This document shows, one piece after another, positions 1-9,849 of a stretch of 64,000 bases of DNA. Below the pieces are notes generated by a model. The model was not told the origin of the DNA and made no database searches. It saw nothing but the letters and a program-made list of their open reading frames with translations. The DNA lies in assembly GCF_030344915.1 (NCBI RefSeq), contig NZ_CP128233.1, positions 62,001 through 126,000 of the forward strand, written 5' to 3'. The position numbers were made by a program, and so were the translations under genes. Source of the stretch: Neopusillimonas aromaticivorans. GTDB lineage: Bacteria; Pseudomonadota; Gammaproteobacteria; Burkholderiales; Burkholderiaceae_B. Within the stretch, counting starts at the first letter, position 1. Every line of letters starts with the position of its first letter.

Positions 1-323
1 TCAGGCGGTGAAGGGAAAATCAGGAGTTCAATAGACCCCTTTTCTCCGCCTCGCTCCCTAGACGCCTTGGAATTGCCGCGAGGAGGCGCGCCTTCAATAC
101 TGGAGACGACCGACTTTTCAGTTGATTCTGTTTCCGTTCCAGATTGTTGCTGGACCTCTGCCAGAGCGGCCTCGACCTTCTTCAACAACGTGAAAGCTCT
201 TGCCAGCTTGCGATGCTTGAGCTCGGCCTTCAACTGACGCAAGACGACGGGGTCGCCCTGCGCGTCAGAGAACATCTTCTCCAGGTCAACGATGCCTTTT
301 TGCATAAGCGGCCGGGACCTCAT
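1..323 (-). CDS. Unknown protein, third gene of helicase operon (3' end outside window)
   Basis: The frame opens with ATG at 323-321 and stays open to the left edge, so at least 107 codons are seen and the C-terminus is missing. Its start overlaps the stop of the helicase gene by four bases (ATGA), which suggests translational coupling. The visible protein is hydrophilic; an early Lys/Arg/Glu-rich stretch (RQLKAELKHRKLARA, then LLKKVEAALAEVQQQ) looks helical and could be a coiled coil, followed by a Ser/Thr/Glu-rich linker. I do not recognise the family. Its position suggests a partner of the helicase; that is inference only. Confidence 0.6.
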   Translation of the reverse strand, partial: MRSRPLMQKGIVDLEKMFSDAQGDPVVLRQLKAELKHRKLARAFTLLKKVEAALAEVQQQSGTETESTEKSVVSSIEGAPPRGNSKASRERGGEKGSIELLIFPSPP

Positions 324-3300
324 GCCACAGCCTCTTGCTCAGGGGCCTCCGACTCGTTGTCGACGCCAAAGGGGTCTACCTCTTTACTGTGAACCCAGGT
401 TGTGCTGTCCACAGAATCTGCGCCAAGAGGTTCAATGCCGAGTCGCTCTAGGGCCTGCAGCAAATCTGCAATGACCTCCTCACGACGCCGAACGAAGCTG
501 GACGCGAAACAACGCCAGAAGGTCCAGCCGGCGCGCTCCAGAACGCGCTGACGAATCATGTCATCAGCCCATTGACCGGGACCATGGAACCGGTCTCCAT
601 CGCACTCTATGGCGAGCCGTCTACCTTCGTTGCCTTCAACGACAAAATCTATTCGATAGCCGCCGCATAGCACCTGTGGCTGAACTCGATATCCCCGCTT
701 TACCAGCTCATCGAACATTTCAAACTCAAATTCAGACTCACACTTCTCGCGCAGCAACTGAACTTTGTTCCCATCCTGCGCAAAGGGCTTACGGAAGTGC
801 CGGATGAGCCGAGCATTCAAGGAGTCTTCGCGGAATTCGGTCTCGGACACGGAGCGGAACAAGTACATTCTGTCGCGAGCACGTGAGAGAGCTACGTTGA
901 ACCGCTGTTGTATATCAAGCTTATTCGCCGCCGCACGGTCCCCGGGCGCTAGCACCATAGACACCATCATGATGTCGCGCTCTCTTCCCTGGAAGACCGG
1001 AGGGTGCCCCACTGTAATCTGTCGTGCCAGCACATCCTTTTGCGGTATCCGGGTGCTGATAAGCGTTTGAATGTGAGCAGCTTGCTTAGAACCTAACAGC
1101 GTAACGACGCCAATGCTTCGTCCATCGAACTGCTCATCGGCGAGAATTAGTTCAATTTCTGCCACGATAGCTTCGGCTTCGGGAGGATTAATGTCGCCCT
1201 TGCGAAAGCCTCCTTCACAAAAACATCCACTAGCGGTGGGTCTAGCCGTTCGTTCGCCTTGGGAACACGTAGAGGCTTGATGTCACCTTCGTAAAACTCC
1301 CGGTTCGAATACTCGATAATCGCAGGCACACACCTGAAGTGCTCTCGTAGCATCACTGAGTTGCCAGCAAATACGACTCGCGCCAAGTCATAAATAGACT
1401 TGTCAGGAGTCATCTGGGCACCATGCGGCTGCTTGTTCAGATGGCGATTGACGAGCTCTTTGATTTTTTCCTCGGCGGTACCAACCGCCGTCGGTGACAC
1501 CTGCTTGTGGTCTCCAACGACCAGTAGCTTCTTGCCTCGCAGCAACGCAGGCAGCGCCCAAATATCAGACTGTGACGCCTCGTCAATAATGACAAGGTCG
1601 AATAAGGCGACTTCGGGAGGAATGGTTTCGGATACACGCCACTGAGGCAGAACCCAGCAGGGAACGGCCATATAGGCGCGCGACATTGCTTCACGAGCCG
1701 ATTTACGGTGGCGTACGGCACGAACGCCTGTACCCGCCCCCATGGACTGGACCGCATTGAGGTAGGCCTGAAGCGCCTGACGCACGCTATCTGGCGAGTT
1801 GTTGTACACACCCAGCCATGTTTTCTCGGCAACGAGGTCCTGATATGTCCGAGCAAGTGTATTTGTGAGGGTTTTCCGTTCCTCAAACAAGTCGCGCAAG
1901 GTCTTGTGGCCGTCGATGCGCTCTAGGAAAATATCAGCTTGTCGCCAATTCCAGGCTTCGCGCCACTTCGATGGCACGATGGGGTCCATATCCCGAATAG
2001 CTGGTTCGGTTCGAACGCGCATTGCCCACTTTAAAGCCCCAGCCTCTTCCAAAATCGAAGCCACGCGCTGGATTTCATCCAGCGACGAACGCAGACCGAA
2101 GAGCCGTTCAAGCTCCGCTCGTGTGCTTTCCCAGGTCTTTTCCAACTGGGATTCTTCCGCCGATTGGCTCCCTATCTGCTCAGAAATGAAACCGTGTAGC
2201 TCGTCGACAATGACACCACTACACCCTTGGAGACTCTTCAAAAGTTCATGGACTCGAAGTCTGGCATAGCCCAGGCGCCCTTTATCGACATGAGCGCTCA
2301 GGCTTGCAGCCACTTCCGATATGTAATCCTCGCCGCCATGAAAGAACTTCTCAGCAACGTTTCGACCAAATACCTCTGTGAGGCGGTCATGGAGAGCGGC
2401 ATCAAACTCGGACTGGAGCCGATGCGTGTCCTCAACGATGACTTGAGCCTGAACGACACCACGGAACGCGATGTCAATGTCCAAACCGGCGGCTTCAAGG
2501 CCGAACTCAGTGGCCAGGGCATTCCACCGGGCAAGCAACACACGAACATCTTGGCGCCACGTAGTAAGGCGTTTGACAGTTTTCCAATCGTCAACAGATT
2601 TCGGAGCGGCCCCAAGAACCTTAACCGCCTGGACGAGCTTACGCGCCTCCCCTTTCCCGAAGGGCATCCCAAAAGCACTCTTGCCCGCAACTAGGCGCAC
2701 CAACGCGTCATTGAAATCTTGGTTCGTCTCAGCTCCCGCTGGTAGTTCTACTGCCTTTGGCAGGAGTTCACGGCGGAGCTCTTCGAGCACTTTCAGTTCA
2801 GCGCAGACCTGCTGCAATGCCATCCATATGGGGTCGTCCGGCTGCACATGAGCCATCCGTTCGCGCAGGGTATTGACCCATTCCGGAGGGTTGGAGAGCT
2901 TTCGTCTAAGGGTATCCCGCTCATCGAGGAAAAATATGAGCGCCTGTGCCTTCTCAAAAGTTTCGATGCGGGCATCAACTAGCGGAAGCACACCTCCAGT
3001 GAGGACGCTGGCGTCAATCGCTTGGGCCTTAACGAGGTCACGATGAAGTCCAAGCACGACTTCCCAGCTAGGGAAGAGTAAGGGCGCCGGCAAAGTCGCG
3101 TTTATATACGCCAGGTCTACTCCGACCTTTATACGTGCCTGGCGTAGGACGCTGATATCGCCATCATCGAACGGGAGGGAGCCATCTGTGGAAGGAGGCG
3201 GCTCGTCATCGAACCAATCATGCTCCTCGGCCTGCTCGACAACGAGTTTCGCCATGTCCTCGGGCGTTACATCGCGTCCTTGGAACGAATATGTCTGCAT

Positions 3301-4804
3301 ATGCTTTTCCGCATATGCAGCGACGGATTGGTCGACGCGAGAAATCTTGGCGTGCAGCTGATTCAGTTTCTCTTCCGCGACCGCAATGGCACTTTCAGCG
3401 CGCGCGGGGTTAAGCGTGGCCACGCTAGTAGCTATGGTCTGAATAGCGTGCTCGAACTGCTTCATACCGTCGCGCTCGTCGGAGAGCAACGCGACACTCA
3501 GCGGGCGAATCCTTTCCGGCAACTTCTCTCGAAGAACAGCCAGTGCTGTCTCACTTTTCGCTGTGACCAAGACGCGCTTACCCTGTGCCAAGTAGTGCGA
3601 AACCACATTAGCAATCGTGTGGGTCTTTCCGGTTCCGGGTGGGCCTTGAACTACTACACCATCATTGTTCTCGAGCTTCTGTACGATGGACACCTGCTCA
3701 TCGTTGTAGGGCATGGGGAAGTAAAGCTCAAACGCTCCAGCCGGACTGTCGCTCGACGACAGTCCTCGGAAGGGCTGCGCGGGCCGTGGCCTGACCGTCT
3801 CGTCCCCATGTTTCACAAAACTCTGGATAACTTCCGGCACCGTTGGGTTTGCTTCGATGTTCTTCTTGATGCGACGTACGTCCTCGAGGAATATGTCCCC
3901 TGAGCGCTTGCGCCCAAAAGCACCCAATTATTGGTTATTTTGAGATGCTCGTCTGGGGTCGGAGGGGCTAAATCGGCCGTTCGTTCCTCGTAAATGCCTG
4001 ACGGGTCCAAATGACCGACGGCTGCTTTCAATACCCCTTCGTACGTTGAAGGTTCAAAAGGGTTAGGCCTATTTGCACCTGTGGCCGTGGTGCTTTTCCA
4101 GAATGCCTCAAGTGCAGAGACACCCGGGATGTCCATTTCCAAATAGCAATCGACCTCGAGGCGAGGCTCCGCGTCACGCGGTCGCACTTCCAACGCGAAC
4201 GTTTTCGGGTTGAGAGTGACCTCGCATACCTGTACAAGCAACGGGTGGCGAAGCGTCGTTCCGAAACTTTGTTTTTTCCATGCCGCGTAGCCTATGCCCC
4301 ACACGAGCTCAAGGGAGTTTCAGCTCCTTCTAGCGAAATGACTTGCTGTAGCGAGAACAACTGGTTGTAGCGGGAAATTAATCGACGACGAGGCCGTTCT
4401 GCCACCGCCCACGGCTCCCATTGGTTCTCTACGTACCAGTCGAACAGCTCCCTTATTTCTGGGTGGTCCTTTAATTCATGTCGTGCGACCTCTTGCTTAC
4501 CCTCGTACTCCACGTATTCCGCCTTCAAGCCAGGCGATTTTTCCGGACTCTTCGGAAGCATGACCCACGGCTGGAGCTGTTCGCTCAGCGGCGGGGCTGA
4601 GATTTCCTGTAAGCGTGGCAGACTCAACCATATATCGTCATCATCCGCTTGCAGGTTGAATTCCAACTCCGGCAGCCCTTGCAGCTCATGCTGGTATGCA
4701 ACGAAGTGGTCTGTAGGTACAGAAAACGCGGGCTTGCTCCTGAGCTTCTCCACCTGCTCGATATAGTCGAGCAGGTCAATAATGCGCTTCGATATCTCGT
4801 TCAT
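320..4804 (-). CDS. Large SF1 helicase with C-terminal Vsr/DUF559-like nuclease domain (three frame breaks)
   Basis: Read as one gene of about 1495 residues after repairing three single-base losses: near 4309 (C run), 3917 (T run) and 1208 (G run). Without repair it appears as four overlapping frames. The N-terminal ~300 residues are unrecognised. The helicase core follows: Walker A GPPGTGKTHT, Walker B/motif II VIIDEASQSD, motif III GDHKQVSP, and motif VI NVALSRARDR. The last ~130 residues resemble the small endonuclease fold of Vsr/DUF559 proteins (YRIDFVVEG ... LAIECDGDRFHG ... RQRVLERAGWTFWR). Helicase plus Vsr-like nuclease is an architecture known from defence genes such as Hhe. It starts inside the stop of the ribbon-helix-helix gene (ATGA) and its stop overlaps the next gene, so the three form an operon. 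A DNA-processing defence role is inference from architecture and context. Confidence 0.8.
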
Positions 4805-5007
4805 TCCGTAGCCTCTTCTTTCTGCGTGCTCGAAGCCTTCGGAGGCTCCTCAGTTTCTTCCAGACCATTCTGCTTACAGTAATCAAACAGCAGCGTCTCG
4901 AGCATGTTTGTGAGGCTTCTGCGCTCCCTTGCTGCTGCAGCGTTCAGTAGCTCTTTAAAGCGTGGTGACACGCGGAAGCTCATCGCTACGTTTTTCCCAG
5001 CCGACAT
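4801..5007 (-). CDS. Ribbon-helix-helix (CopG-like) small DNA-binding protein
   Basis: About 68 residues from ATG at 5007; a TTG start at 5019 is also possible. The central part, beginning MSFRVSPRFKELLNAAA and continuing RRSLTNMLETLL, has the strand-helix-helix pattern of CopG/Arc-type proteins; the C-terminus is a Glu/Pro/Lys-rich tail. It is the first gene of the operon with the helicase at 320-4804 (4-base overlap). A perfect inverted repeat lies just upstream at 5030-5050, which fits an autoregulator of the operon. It could also act as an antitoxin-like or accessory partner of the helicase. RHH fold: fairly sure. Function: inference. Confidence 0.7.
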   Translation of the reverse strand: MSAGKNVAMSFRVSPRFKELLNAAAARERRSLTNMLETLLFDYCKQNGLEETEEPPKASSTQKEEATE

Positions 5008-5029
5008 CACTTTACCCAATGGTCAGATT

Positions 5030-5050
5030 TGTATAGAGGAGCACTATACA
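5030..5050. promoter_or_regulatory. Inverted repeat, candidate operator of the RHH protein
   Basis: Perfect 7-bp arms TGTATAG and CTATACA separated by 7 bases, 23 bases upstream of the ATG at 5007. Short palindromes of this kind near the promoter are typical sites for dimeric ribbon-helix-helix repressors. The binding protein is inferred from position only. Confidence 0.5.
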
Positions 5051-5208
5051 GGAAGCAGCCCACACAAGACACATTTAGAAATGCCTGATTTCCCGGAAGG
5101 CATGCGAATGCGGCGGCTCAGTCGCTGGAACGCGCATTTTTCCTAGCCTTCTCGCGGCGCTGCATTCCGACAACAGTTCCGCGTTGCGTTTGGAAAGGTT
5201 ACATTTTA

Positions 5209-5228
5209 TGCTGTATAAAAAACCAGCT
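5209..5228 (+). promoter_or_regulatory. LexA-like (SOS) box upstream of the gene at 5243
   Basis: Contains CTG-N10-CAG (CTGTATAAAAAACCAG at 5211-5226). It differs from the recA box of this same window (CTGTATAAAAATACAG) at only two of sixteen positions. It sits 16 bases upstream of the ATG at 5243, a place where LexA would block transcription. The right flank is weaker than consensus. Confidence 0.45.
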
Positions 5229-5242
5229 ATGGAAATATGTAG

Positions 5243-6099
5243 ATGACCGCTGCGGTGGACGACTTCTCTCTTCTCGTCGACTTGAAAGGTCCAGCCGACC
5301 TTATCGACGGACCTGCCTACAACCCGTCGCTGGTGGCCACCGACTCTAAGCTCGCAGAGGTCCTCGCCCCTTACCACTTCGACGAACCCTACCCTTGTGG
5401 CTTGGCATCTTGTCGCCAACCTCACCAACACGGTTACCTCGTTATCACGGTCGATGGGACTGAAACCAATGTCGGCCAGCACTGTGGAAAGACGATTTTT
5501 GGCGATGATTTCGAAATCAAGGCGAACACCCGAAGGAGGAGCGCGGACCGTAAATACCAGCTCGATATACTCCATCGGGCACTAGCCGACAAAAACAAGC
5601 ATCTCGCCCGCACCGGCGAACTCTACAACCGCCGGTTTGGCACCAAGTGGGCAGAGGACGCCCTCAGACGGCTCAAGGAAGGCATCAGCCGCCCAGCCGC
5701 ATCGAAGCTGCACGCTATGGCGGCGCGTGGTGAAACCTCTGTAGAGGATGTCAGGGAAGCGACTGCAGAGGAGAAAGAACGCCACAGGGCGATGGGCTCC
5801 GACTCCAAGCCTCTTCGCTATGTGACTGAAAAGTTGGGAGACCTGCAGGGAATCGCCTTTTTGACCTCCAGCCCTCACCAGGCGGCAACAGCGTGAAAGA
5901 CAAAATTTATGAGCTTGGGCGCACTGATACAAGCAGCCTGAACCCAAGAAAGCTCAAAGAGTGGGTTTCGTGGGCGAATGATATTGAACGCAGCTTCGAC
6001 GCCATCGAGGAAAGTCTAGCAGAAGCGCTCAGGTTCTTTTCTAAGGACAATCTCCTCCTCGTCCACAAGCTCGACGCCATCGAAACCCAAAGGAACTGA
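5243..6099 (+). CDS. Unknown protein with Cys/His cluster (one frame break)
   Basis: Visible as two frames, 217 residues (5243-5896) and 68 residues (5893-6099). Adding one base near 5891 joins them into a 285-residue protein (... QAATA-VKDKIYELGRTD ...), which I prefer to two overlapping genes. The N-terminal third carries CGLASCRQPHQHGY and VGQHCGKTIFG, a Cys/His cluster that could bind zinc. The remainder is charged and predicted helical. I do not recognise the family. A LexA-like box lies directly upstream, so damage induction is possible. It converges on the gene at 6103-6799 with three bases between the stops. Confidence 0.6.
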
Positions 6100-6102
6100 C
6101 AG

Positions 6103-6799
6103 TCATCGCTGCATTGCGTTGATTCTGTCGGAAATCCACTTGCGCTCCCTGGTGACAAGTTCCATCCTGCAAGCGCGACATATACGTATGCCTCTGGAAG
6201 GGACTGTCCGGATGCAGCAGGCGGGAGGTCCGCTTCTGAGAGGTTCAGGTGCAGCCGAAAGTACTGAGCTGCCAGTCGCCTGCACAGTTCGTATCGTTCC
6301 CTTAACTCGACCTGACTTGGCCCGACAACGTAACGACCGTCAATGTCGCGAGCCAAAAACTTCAGTTGCTCCCCGGGAACCGCCCCCAAAAAGGAGTCCT
6401 GGGGAAATCGTCGGGAATTACTTCGTTGCAGAATCCGAGTTCTTCGTCAACGGTGCCAAACAAGGCAAGGACTTCATCCGTGACGTCAATTGCAGAGACG
6501 ACTCCATTTGTCCTTCCCCACCGCTTCCAAAGGTCAGCCAAATCTCCTCCCAGCTCCTGACCCGGCATTCCAACAAGCCTGTACACATTTCGGCTGTACG
6601 TCACGCATGACCTCAGAACCTCATCAACAACGAAGATAGGCGAGCTGACACGGATGTTGTCCTCCGTCCGGCCTACCAGGTGACGTGACGGGTCGCCCTC
6701 CTGAAAATTTGCTTCAAGTACGCGCCACTCGAAGAAATTGTAGGTCGGTGGATGCAGCAGAATCATTGATTGTGGGCTTTCCATCTCATGGCCTCTCAT
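6103..6799 (-). CDS. Unknown protein, possible C-terminal zinc site (two frame breaks)
   Basis: Three minus-strand frames can be joined into one protein of about 232 residues by adding one base near 6382 (T5G5 run) and one near 6228 (C run). The join gives ...TPFLGAVPGEQLKFLARDIDGRY... and a C-terminus with CC-x11-C-x2-C (ICRACRMEL). The N-terminal part is acidic and unrecognised. The stop lies three bases from the stop of the convergent gene at 5243-6099, which supports this end rather than the longer alternative frame. The second join is less certain than the first. No function is assigned. Confidence 0.45.
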
Positions 6800-7018
6800 C
6801 AGAAAGGCACACGATGGCAGACTTCAATAGGAAGGCTCAATCTATCAAATAGGAACCCTCCCTTCCTATTCCTTTCCTGCCCATCAAACCGGCCCGCTTC
6901 TCTCCGCTTACCCGTTGATACGGCAACCTTCTTGCTCCTCCCGTAGCTACACAGATTGCCAGACCTTGTCGAAAGCCGACTTGGCCTGGAGGCAATATTC
7001 GTAATTTAGGAGTAGAAA

Positions 7019-7360
7019 TTGATAGGCAACAACAGCAGTAATGAAGAAATAGGTTCCCATGACACGCACGAGCAAGAGCACGAACACAGCATTGAATCGC
7101 CGGTCGAGCCTAAAGAGCAGCAGCCGTTGCTAAGGGCCCTGATAGCAAGAGCGGACAGGAACGGGGATACGATGCAGCGTCTTGCCGAGGTCCTTGGCGT
7201 GTCGTATGGGAGGCTAAATCAGTGGAGACGCCAAGACAGTCATATTGCCTACGCGCAAAGGTCAGTTCATGAGAATGCCGCTCGGTATCTCGGGATTCCG
7301 ATTCCGACCAAAAAATTCCGCGCAGGGCTCTTGCTGACGCCTTCATCAAAAGGATGGTGA
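7019..7360 (+). CDS. Helix-turn-helix DNA-binding protein
   Basis: 113 residues from a TTG start, chosen because a strong ribosome binding site (TTAGGAGT) lies six to twelve bases upstream and no better ATG is present. The first ~35 residues are acidic and His/Glu-rich, probably disordered. Residues about 50-75 (DTMQRLAEVLGVSYGRLNQWRR) form a helix-turn-helix of the Xre/YdaS type. The C-terminus (LGIPIPTKKFRAG) may be shortened by a further frame error, since homologous small regulators often run on. Likely a regulator of the accessory region; its target is unknown. Confidence 0.55.
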   Translation: MIGNNSSNEEIGSHDTHEQEHEHSIESPVEPKEQQPLLRALIARADRNGDTMQRLAEVLGVSYGRLNQWRRQDSHIAYAQRSVHENAARYLGIPIPTKKFRAGLLLTPSSKGW

Positions 7361-8020
7361 CGGGTGTGTCGTGGGCAGATGTGCTTTACGCGCCTTTGGC
7401 CCCTCGCGCGGGGGCAAGCAATGGCGAACGCATAGGCTCAACGGAAAGCTACAACAGTTCATCGAGGCAATGCAACGTCTACGGCCTGACGCAGGATATC
7501 TTTCGATGTCGTCCAGGAATAGTAGCAGCGCAAAGTAGCCTTGCAACTGTCTCAGCAAGACACAATAGTTCTTGTATTTTCGGAACTAAGGCGCTCCATG
7601 GCGCGCTGGAATAATAATTCCTGAAATGCCGGAACCATCCGAGAAGCTCGCAAGAGTCTCGTGTTCACGGCTAATCGGCCGCCACAAAAAACGCGAGCGG
7701 ATAGTCAAGAAACTGTTAATGCACATACGCTCAACGGGTCCAGGCAACGAGTAAAGGGAACTGGTCACTGTCAAGTCCTGTTGGCGAACGCGCCAATGCC
7801 ATGTACGTCCTGCCACCAGCGGAGCCTATTTCCACCGACGGTTCACTGCTTCAAGTATCCTGGCGCCCAATTTGGCCGAAGCGGTTCGCGGCCGGAAAGA
7901 AAAGCAAGCCCAAAAAAGCCGATACTCGGCGACAAAACCGACTACCTCGGCTTTCTCGTATTCCCAAGCACGTAGGCCTACGTCAAACTTACGACTTCAT
8001 CATCCACCGGAGCAGCAACC
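7361..8020. other. Stretch without a recognisable gene
   Basis: Several short open frames on both strands, none with a convincing ribosome binding site, family resemblance or consistent codon use. It could hold decayed genes. I see no tRNA, clear repeat array or terminator here. Confidence 0.4.
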
Positions 8021-8242
8021 ATGCCCTTGCTTGTAGCGCTCGATGAATGTAATTGCGCCTTGACTCACATAGAGCGGTGCGCCCAGCTCGGATTGCAGTA
8101 TCCCCAAATTGGCGAAGCTGTACTCCTGTCTATTTTGGCCAAATGCTACGAATTGGACGAAACGATTGGTGGTATATGCTCTTCAGAATCCCAGATAGGA
8201 AATTACGCTGAGCCTAAGCTCATATCATCAAATGAGACCTGA
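8021..8242 (+). CDS. Possible small hypothetical protein
   Basis: 73 codons from ATG at 8021 with GGAG eleven bases upstream. The product is Cys-containing and mildly hydrophobic (MPLLVALDECNCALTHIER ...), with no family recognised. It overlaps the 3' end of the AbrB-type gene on the other strand by 40 bases, which counts against it. Kept only because of the ribosome binding site. Confidence 0.22.
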   Translation: MPLLVALDECNCALTHIERCAQLGLQYPQIGEAVLLSILAKCYELDETIGGICSSESQIGNYAEPKLISSNET

Positions 8243-8427
8243 GCTTCCGACTGTGCTTTGAGCATTCCTTGCAGTTCAAAGAACGACCTGTTTGTTGGCC
8301 GCAGAACGATTGAACCGTCCGGCATTGCTGTTACTATAAATCGGACGTTCGCCGAAAGGCCCAATTTGTTCCTGAGCTTTGCGGGGATGGTGATTCGTCC
8401 ATCGGCAGACAGAACTACGTGGTTCAT
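8203..8427 (-). CDS. AbrB/MazE-type (SpoVT-AbrB fold) transcription factor or antitoxin
   Basis: 74 residues with a good ribosome binding site (AAAGGAGGG). The N-terminal ~45 residues show the swapped-hairpin AbrB pattern: LSADGRITIPAKLRNKLGL, then VRFIVTAMPDGSIVLRP. The C-terminal tail (FFELQGMLKAQSEAQVSFDDM) is the kind that wraps a toxin in MazE- and VapB-like antitoxins. No PIN or MazF-like toxin is visible on either side, so it appears orphaned or its toxin has decayed. Confidence 0.75.
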   Translation of the reverse strand: MNHVVLSADGRITIPAKLRNKLGLSANVRFIVTAMPDGSIVLRPTNRSFFELQGMLKAQSEAQVSFDDMSLGSA

Positions 8428-9046
8428 CTCGACCCTCCTTTATTCCGGCGAAGCTGAGCACTTCTGGTCAATGTAGCACTACGGCTGCGTATATCAGGAT
8501 AGATGCGACTGGATGGTGCGATTAATACGGGGACGCCTCTATAAAAAAGCTTCTCCAAATCCATATCCGGCGCATCCAAACCGTATGATAGTTTGATTGC
8601 GCCCTTCAAAACACCATATCTTGTTCTCGGTACCGCTCGTGTTTCCGGAACCAGCTTGGCAACGGGTCACCCATGGCGCGTAAGAATAACTTCGTCCTCG
8701 ATGCCGTCCTCCAAGTCCTTCAGAAGACGAAAAAGCAACACTTATGCTTGCTCAATATCGACCGCTTTCATACCACACTCCCCTACCTGCTATTGATTTC
8801 ACCTCGAACTTGTCCAGGGCACACTTCGCTTCTTTATACAGTCATCCCGTGAAGTACGGAATCATGAGTATAGACGCGCTGCACTCAGCTTATCCTGCTA
8901 CTTCACGACTTACTTGTACATCGCTTCCACGAACAAAGCACAATTACTTCAGGACTGTTTGTACAGTGCAGATTTACAGCGCTTTGAACTACTGTTGAAA
9001 ATCAATCGGTTAGGGCACCCTGCAGCTTCACGAGTTACTTGTACGG
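8428..9046. other. Stretch between AbrB gene and pilus gene: no clear gene; probable island edge
   Basis: A 58-codon frame starting at 8673 (MARKNNFVLDAVLQVLQ ...) is the only one with plausible composition and may be a relic. The right part holds three degenerate repeats (8900-9045). Base composition is more AT-rich than in the pilus gene that begins right after, which fits a boundary between acquired and core DNA. Confidence 0.35.
8900..9045. repeat. Three degenerate ~20-bp direct repeats
   Basis: Copies at 8900-8920 (ACTTCACGACTTACTTGTAC), 8946-8965 (ACTTCAGGACTGTTTGTACA) and 9025-9045 (GCTTCACGAGTTACTTGTAC). Copies 1 and 3 differ at two or three positions; copy 2 is weaker. The last ends two bases before the stop of the truncated-looking pilus gene. 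They could be recombinase arm sites at an island end or binding sites of a regulator; neither is shown. Confidence 0.45.
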
Positions 9047-9847
9047 CTACACCTGCGGCGTCAGGCGTGTACGGCCCCGGCGACGCAGCTCATGGCGCAG
9101 ATGCGGACAGCGTGGATTGACCATCCACGGATTTCTGGCGGTATCGTCGCGCGGATCAAGAAATTGAAAATGTGCCGTCGCCTGGGCGACCAATTGAACC
9201 AATGCGCCGCCTCGATTGAAAGAAAGATAACTCCCAAGATCATCTTCAATAACTTCAAGGCTATAGTTTCTATCCGGATAACCGGCATCAAGCACCTGCC
9301 GCATGGCGGCCTCACGGGTTTGTGCCAGCGTCCCGATGACCCGTGATTGCGCCTGCTGCAAGGTGTCATGCACCACGCGGTCATGCGCCGCATAATGGCG
9401 CGCCAACGTACCCCACGCCTGTGCATCCAGGGTTTTGCCGGCAGCCATCGCAGCGGCCGCATAAGCCGTTCCGTGCGACGGACCAAACATCATGGCAATC
9501 AAATAGGCCGGCGGATTTCCCTGCAGCAATCGCTCAGCCTCGTGGCCACCAAACAGCGCCCACGAGCCCAGGGTTACCAGATGCGCCATGGCGACCTGAT
9601 GACCGACATGGGCACGATTGATGAATGCCGAAAGATTGAAAGCCCGGGCCTGAACCAGTGCACCGCTGTAAGCCGCCGCATCCAGGGCGTGGGTCTGACC
9701 GGCGCGTGCCCCGACCACCTGGCCCACACCGAAATAGCGCACCATCGCCAACGCCATCACGCCCATCAGCAACAAACCCAGCACCATGGCCTGGCCGCGC
9801 TGCCGTGGGCAACCGCATGACGACGATACAAACCCGGGGCTCGCCAC
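9047..9847 (-). CDS. TadG-like Flp pilus assembly protein, probably 3'-truncated
   Basis: 266 residues. The N-terminus RQRGQAMVLGLLLMGVMALA is a single membrane segment preceded by basic residues, as in TadE/TadG minor pilin-like proteins; the rest is the extracytoplasmic part (ALDAAAYSGALVQARAFN). It lies directly downstream of the pilin gene at 9850. The C-terminal residues (RRRGRTRLTPQV) run into the AT-rich accessory region and the stop falls within two bases of a repeat copy, so the gene probably lost its 3' end to an insertion. Family: fairly sure; truncation: inference. Confidence 0.65.
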   Translation of the reverse strand: MASPGFVSSSCGCPRQRGQAMVLGLLLMGVMALAMVRYFGVGQVVGARAGQTHALDAAAYSGALVQARAFNLSAFINRAHVGHQVAMAHLVTLGSWALFGGHEAERLLQGNPPAYLIAMMFGPSHGTAYAAAAMAAGKTLDAQAWGTLARHYAAHDRVVHDTLQQAQSRVIGTLAQTREAAMRQVLDAGYPDRNYSLEVIEDDLGSYLSFNRGGALVQLVAQATAHFQFLDPRDDTARNPWMVNPRCPHLRHELRRRGRTRLTPQV

Positions 9848-9849
9848 GA

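Noticed and set aside
8941..8970. ACTGT-TTGT-ACAGT near 8954 as a LexA box.
   Set aside because: Half-sites resemble LexA sites but the spacing is N6 instead of N10; more likely part of the degenerate repeat.
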